Shown: one piece after another, positions 45,201 to 48,088 of the stretch | Layout of the letters: the number at the start of each line of letters is the position of its first letter | Position numbering within the stretch: the first letter of the stretch is position 1 | Assembly (NCBI GenBank): GCA_943328795.2 | Contig: CALQBK020000014.1 | Location: 1 to 48,088 of the forward strand | From: Bifidobacterium breve | GTDB lineage: Bacteria; Myxococcota_A; UBA796; SXON01 | Length of the DNA stretch: 48,088 nucleotides | Reading direction: 5' to 3' | The notes under the pieces: generated by a model | Seen by the model: only the letters and a program-made list of their open reading frames with translations | Told to the model about the DNA's origin: nothing | Database searches by the model: none | Translations under genes and position numbers: made by a program

Positions 45201-48088
45201 GCAGCCGAGAGCCCGAAGGCGCCCAGGAGCACCGCGCCGCGCACGGAGGCGGTCTCCAGGTCCACGCCGCGGAGGTCTGCCTGGTCGAGCAGGCAATCCT
45301 CGATGCTCGCGCGGACGAGGGTCGCTCCGCGCAGGTCACAGGCCGTGAGGTCAGCGCCGGACAGGTCCGCGCCGGTCAGGTCGGCATCGCGCAGGTCCGC
45401 GCCCACCAAGCTGGCGCCAGTGAAGTTGACGCCGCGCAGGTCGAGCCCGCGTAGGTCCCGGGCGTCGAGGCGCCTGCCGGCGAAATTGGCGCCGGCGCTG
45501 GGCAAGCCGCCCCCACCGGCGAGGCGCTGGGCGAGCGCGAGGACGCCGGCAGGCACGCGCTCGGCGGGGGCCGCTGCGGCGTCAGGCTCTTGGCCCGCGG
45601 GCGTAGCGGAGAGGCCGCCGCCCGCGTCCATTCGCTCCGCGAGGAGCCGACGCTCAGACGCCCTCGCCGCGGCCCGGGCGCGGACGAACAACCCCTCGGC
45701 AGCGGCGACCTCGACGGCGCGTTGCCGCTCGAGCACGTCCGCCTCGAACTCCTCAATCTCAGATCGGCGGTCGTCTTGCAGCGCCTGCTCGGCGACCCGC
45801 AGGCGGCGCGCCTCGAGCGCGAGCGCCTTCTCCGCGGCGGTCCCCCGCGTCGGCCGTCCTTGCGACGCCGCGTTGAACGCCTCGATCTCGGCCAGGCGGG
45901 CCCGTGCACGACGCGCGGCGACCTCGGCGTCTGCCGCGAGACGGGTACGCGCGGCAGACGCCCTGCGGGCGGCGTCGCGGCGCAACGCAGCGGCGTCGGC
46001 GTCCCGGAGGCGCGCGCTCTCTTCGAAGTCCGCGCGGTCGGCGGCGAGCTCCGCGGCGCGCTGGGCCGCGAGCTCTGCGGCGCGCGCGGCAGCCGCGTCG
46101 TCCGGGCGCCCGGCCTCCCGGCGGGCGTTCGCCATGCGTGCCGCGGCGACCGCCGCCGCGCGGGCTCGCGCCGCGGCGTCGCGCTCCAAGGGGCCGGCCT
46201 CGGCCTCCCGGAGGCGCGCGCTCTCGTCGAACTCGGCGCGGTCTAGCGCGCGCTCAGCGGCGATCGCTTCCTCGAGAGCGCGCGCGGCCGCGCCGTCGTC
46301 GGATCGCCCAGCGTCAGGGCGCCGAGCGCTCGCCAGCCGCGCCGCGGCGATCGCCGCCGCGCGCGCTCGAGCCGCCCCCGCGGGTGCGCCCTCGGCCTCT
46401 CGCAGCCGCGCGATCTCGTCAGACTCGGCACGCTCTGCGTCGAGGTCGGCGGCGCGTTGGACCGGCGCGGCAGCGCGCGCGATCTCGAGCTGGCGGGCGC
46501 GATCGCGCGCGGAACGGAGCGGGACACCCGCGCTGCGCCGAGCCCGCGCCGCCCGGGCGCGCGCCTCGGCGTCCCGGCGGGCCGGGCCCCGGTCCGCGTC
46601 CCGCTGGTTGGCGCTCTCGGTAAAGTCCGCCCGGTCCGCCGCCAGCTCCGCAGCCAGGGTCGCGGGCTGCGGCACAGGGCGAGCGAGGACCGCGGCTTGC
46701 TTGCGCAGCGTGGCTGCGGAGAGCCTGCGCGCCATCTCGGCCGAGCGTAGGCCGACCACCCGCTCGCGCTCCCGCTCGGACGCGGCCGCCAGCTGCTCTG
46801 CCTCGTCTTCGGCGTCGCGCCGAACGCGCTCGTCGTGCTGCTCTGCGGCAGCCGCAGACGCCTCCGCGGCTTGCCGCTCCCGCGCGAGCTCCGCGGCCAA
46901 CGCCTTGGACTTCGCGGCAGCAGCGGCGGCTTCGTCCGCCCTGAGTCGCGCCGCGCGGAGCCGGGCAGACAAGAGGCGCGCCCCGCCCGCGCGTCGCTGT
47001 TCGAGCTCGGCGGCCTGCGCCTCCGCCTCGACCTGTACCCGGTCCTCGCGGTCCAGCGCGTGCGCGTGTGCCGCCTCCGCCGCAGCGGCGCGCGCGTCCC
47101 GCGCGAGCGCCGCCTCGCGGAGCTCGGCCATCGCCGCCGCCTGGGCGGCCTCCTCCCGCGCCCGCGACTCCACCCTCTCGGCATCGCGTGCTTCGGCCCG
47201 CGCGGCGGCGAGCGCGGCGTCCGCCGCGCGCTGCGCGCCCTGCGTCTCGGCCCGCTTACGCTCGCGCTCGGCGTCCGCCTCCCGGGTCGCGGCCTCCAGC
47301 GCCACGCGGGCAGCCTCCTTCGCTGCTCGCGCTGAAGACGCGGCCGCCTCGGCGGCGACCCGGGACCGCTCGCGGGCCACCTCGACCCGGCGCGCGAGCA
47401 GCCTCGCCGCCGCCCGCTCCCCCTCGTCGGCGCGCGCCTCCGAGGCCTGCTCTTCGGCGAGGGCCCGGAGCTCCCCCTCGGCTACGGCCCGCCGGGCTTG
47501 CTCCAGCTCGTGGCGTCGCGCCGCGCGATCCGTCGCGTCCGCCTCGACCCGCGCTCGCCGAGAGGCCTCCCGCGCCTCGGACTCGGCCGCGGCCGCGACG
47601 CGGGCGCTCTCGCGCGCGACAGCCAGCGCCCGCTCGGTGAGCTCCCGTTGCTCGGCCCCGACCGCCGCCAGGCGCCGGCGCTCGGCTTCCGCCTCGGCGC
47701 GGGCGGCGCCCTCGGCAGCCTCGCGCGCCGCCGCCATCACCCGGTCCGACTCGCGCTGCGCGGCGCGCGCCTGGGCGAACCGGCTCCGTGCGGCGGTCAC
47801 ACGAGCGGCGAGGACCAGCGCGTCACCCCGGATGGCCTCCAGCTCAGCGAGCTCCTCGGCCACCTCGAGGACCCGCACGCGCTCGTCGGCCTCGGCCGCT
47901 GCCCGGCGCGCCTCCTCTTCGTCGCGCCTGCGGGCGGCAGCCTCCGCGGCTTCCGCAGACGCCCGGGCGCGTGTAGCCTCGTCCCGGGCAAGCGCCTCGG
48001 AGGCCTGGGTCGCCCGCGCGCTGGCCCGGGCGTCGGCCAACGCCTGCTCCGCTCGCTGCCGGGCCTCGGCTCCGGTAGCGGCCACCCG
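42233..48088 (-). CDS. Giant coiled-coil / pentapeptide-repeat / TM / TPR protein (N-terminus beyond window)
   Basis: Ala/Arg/Glu-rich coiled coil; pentapeptide repeats (LRGLDLRGVNFTGASLVGADLRDADLTGADLSGADLTACDLRGATL); TM VVGAAAAVALLGVIGVYAAARL; then TPR-like helices to the C-terminus. Frame open at the right edge. Confidence 0.88.
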   Translation of the reverse strand, partial: RVAATGAEARQRAEQALADARASARATQASEALARDEATRARASAEAAEAAARRRDEEEARRAAAEADERVRVLEVAEELAELEAIRGDALVLAARVTAARSRFAQARAAQRESDRVMAAAREAAEGAARAEAEAERRRLAAVGAEQRELTERALAVARESARVAAAAESEAREASRRARVEADATDRAARRHELEQARRAVAEGELRALAEEQASEARADEGERAAARLLARRVEVARERSRVAAEAAASSARAAKEAARVALEAATREADAERERKRAETQGAQRAADAALAAARAEARDAERVESRAREEAAQAAAMAELREAALARDARAAAAEAAHAHALDREDRVQVEAEAQAAELEQRRAGGARLLSARLRAARLRADEAAAAAAKSKALAAELARERQAAEASAAAAEQHDERVRRDAEDEAEQLAAASERERERVVGLRSAEMARRLSAATLRKQAAVLARPVPQPATLAAELAADRADFTESANQRDADRGPARRDAEARARAARARRSAGVPLRSARDRARQLEIARAAAPVQRAADLDAERAESDEIARLREAEGAPAGAARARAAAIAAARLASARRPDAGRSDDGAAARALEEAIAAERALDRAEFDESARLREAEAGPLERDAAARARAAAVAAARMANARREAGRPDDAAAARAAELAAQRAAELAADRADFEESARLRDADAAALRRDAARRASAARTRLAADAEVAARRARARLAEIEAFNAASQGRPTRGTAAEKALALEARRLRVAEQALQDDRRSEIEEFEADVLERQRAVEVAAAEGLFVRARAAARASERRLLAERMDAGGGLSATPAGQEPDAAAAPAERVPAGVLALAQRLAGGGGLPSAGANFAGRRLDARDLRGLDLRGVNFTGASLVGADLRDADLTGADLSGADLTACDLRGATLVRASIEDCLLDQADLRGVDLETASVRGAVLLGAFGLSAAARAELVERGADAGQAQDSGWVRVVGAAAAVALLGVIGVYAAARLSTGTADTAAVEQAATEAKQAGDPAEAARRFAALAASAKDEAQVVDFSLEAAAAYEEAGDVDAALAQVTSALTAAGEGSQVPRVLLRLAQVQARHALTGEARKNFEGLLDRTDVGPGERASALVGLAGLLGPEERPDLLRREQALLAGAETDVQRGSLALALADGWMGVGDTESARATIEGALAAMESAPERLPLSLRLGHILVDAGDEDAALALYNAVLAQPGGEEAALGAADLLSRRGDDEGARALLSPLESAEDVGLRARADSLIAGIAERAGDQEAAVAALRRLIAVDGVEPRLRDEAQLNLARLLQATDPAAASALVADNPELKDAVALGRARALRQAGKRGEARDVWALLVDDPTTGPEARLEAQLSIAELMVEENDATTAIERYRDLLASTTSEVVRARIVLGEANALVRANRVQDAAAQYNALLGGLSPTSTADAEVAAQCKIGLARIAELKGENERASRYFLEVAASNGPWAVEALSSLGELRSRAGDFPGAATAFRGALSAAAGIEASRKLDLQIALASALTEANDPSAAAVYTALLQAPSPAVRVKANIVVGTNLLASDPTSAKAHFEAALQETAAGPDRAEARAGWLRSAVALGKVAEGLGEVKAWLANEDDVAMRGELAVAAVRALREEGQGPDALALAEQYADAGGFELAMERAGALRDLGRSADAAGLLAGLTPADPADRPWVAETQADALIDAGDLDGAKAVLVALKDAGGNACFGLARVAREQGDFAFASEQLSNCDDPRAAIERGQVFEDMGKLVEAQQTWERLTLADDVETQTAASLGLARLAMNAENPQAALAALDKRVVIDPGYALSIAQVRGEALRNLNRLDEARAVYSRLGDGAEERTVRELGLAECAYQAGDAGSADEHFRGALDQASDPFYRAQALSGMSRAASEQGNSERARQILDQLEREYPEQRAPIDAARVAIGAP

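Noticed and set aside
43109-45454. 781-aa plus-strand ORF opposite the giant protein
   Set aside because: Arg/Leu/Val-rich shadow frame over a TPR/pentapeptide CDS.

Overview
G+C-rich, gene-dense bacterial chromosome window. Gene content and lipoprotein style suggest a myxobacterial/deltaproteobacterial relative, which is an inference. I support about 35 protein-coding genes, several with starts corrected relative to the ORF track. I see no convincing tRNA, rRNA, CRISPR array or transposase.

Confident blocks: a truncated OmpA-family protein; a minus-strand operon phoH / 7TM-HD phosphodiesterase / ybeY / prfB / lipoprotein; coaX plus a HEAT-like protein; an alkyltransferase-like (ATL) protein, an MsbA-like ABC exporter and a metallophosphoesterase; hemN; sixA; a fused 2-oxoacid dehydrogenase E1 with a FabD-like acyltransferase and an HD hydrolase; a Tat-exported, FeS-fused molybdenum hydroxylase with an FAD subunit; an MltD-like LysM transglycosylase; a degenerate sigma-54-activator-like regulator; pncB; and a very large coiled-coil/pentapeptide/TPR protein running off the right edge.

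Main observations: (1) prfB needs a canonical +1 programmed frameshift (CTT TGA C), which the ORF track misses. (2) An uncharacterised three-gene operon (136 aa, 961 aa and an RCC1-like lipoprotein) is translationally coupled, preceded by a 4.5-copy 14-bp tandem repeat, and followed by a pseudogene copy of its last gene. (3) A roughly 1-kb apparently non-coding island holds composite repeats. (4) An AAA+ activator has lost its GAFTGA loop. (5) The 1950-aa edge protein has an internal ladder of about 200-bp repeats.
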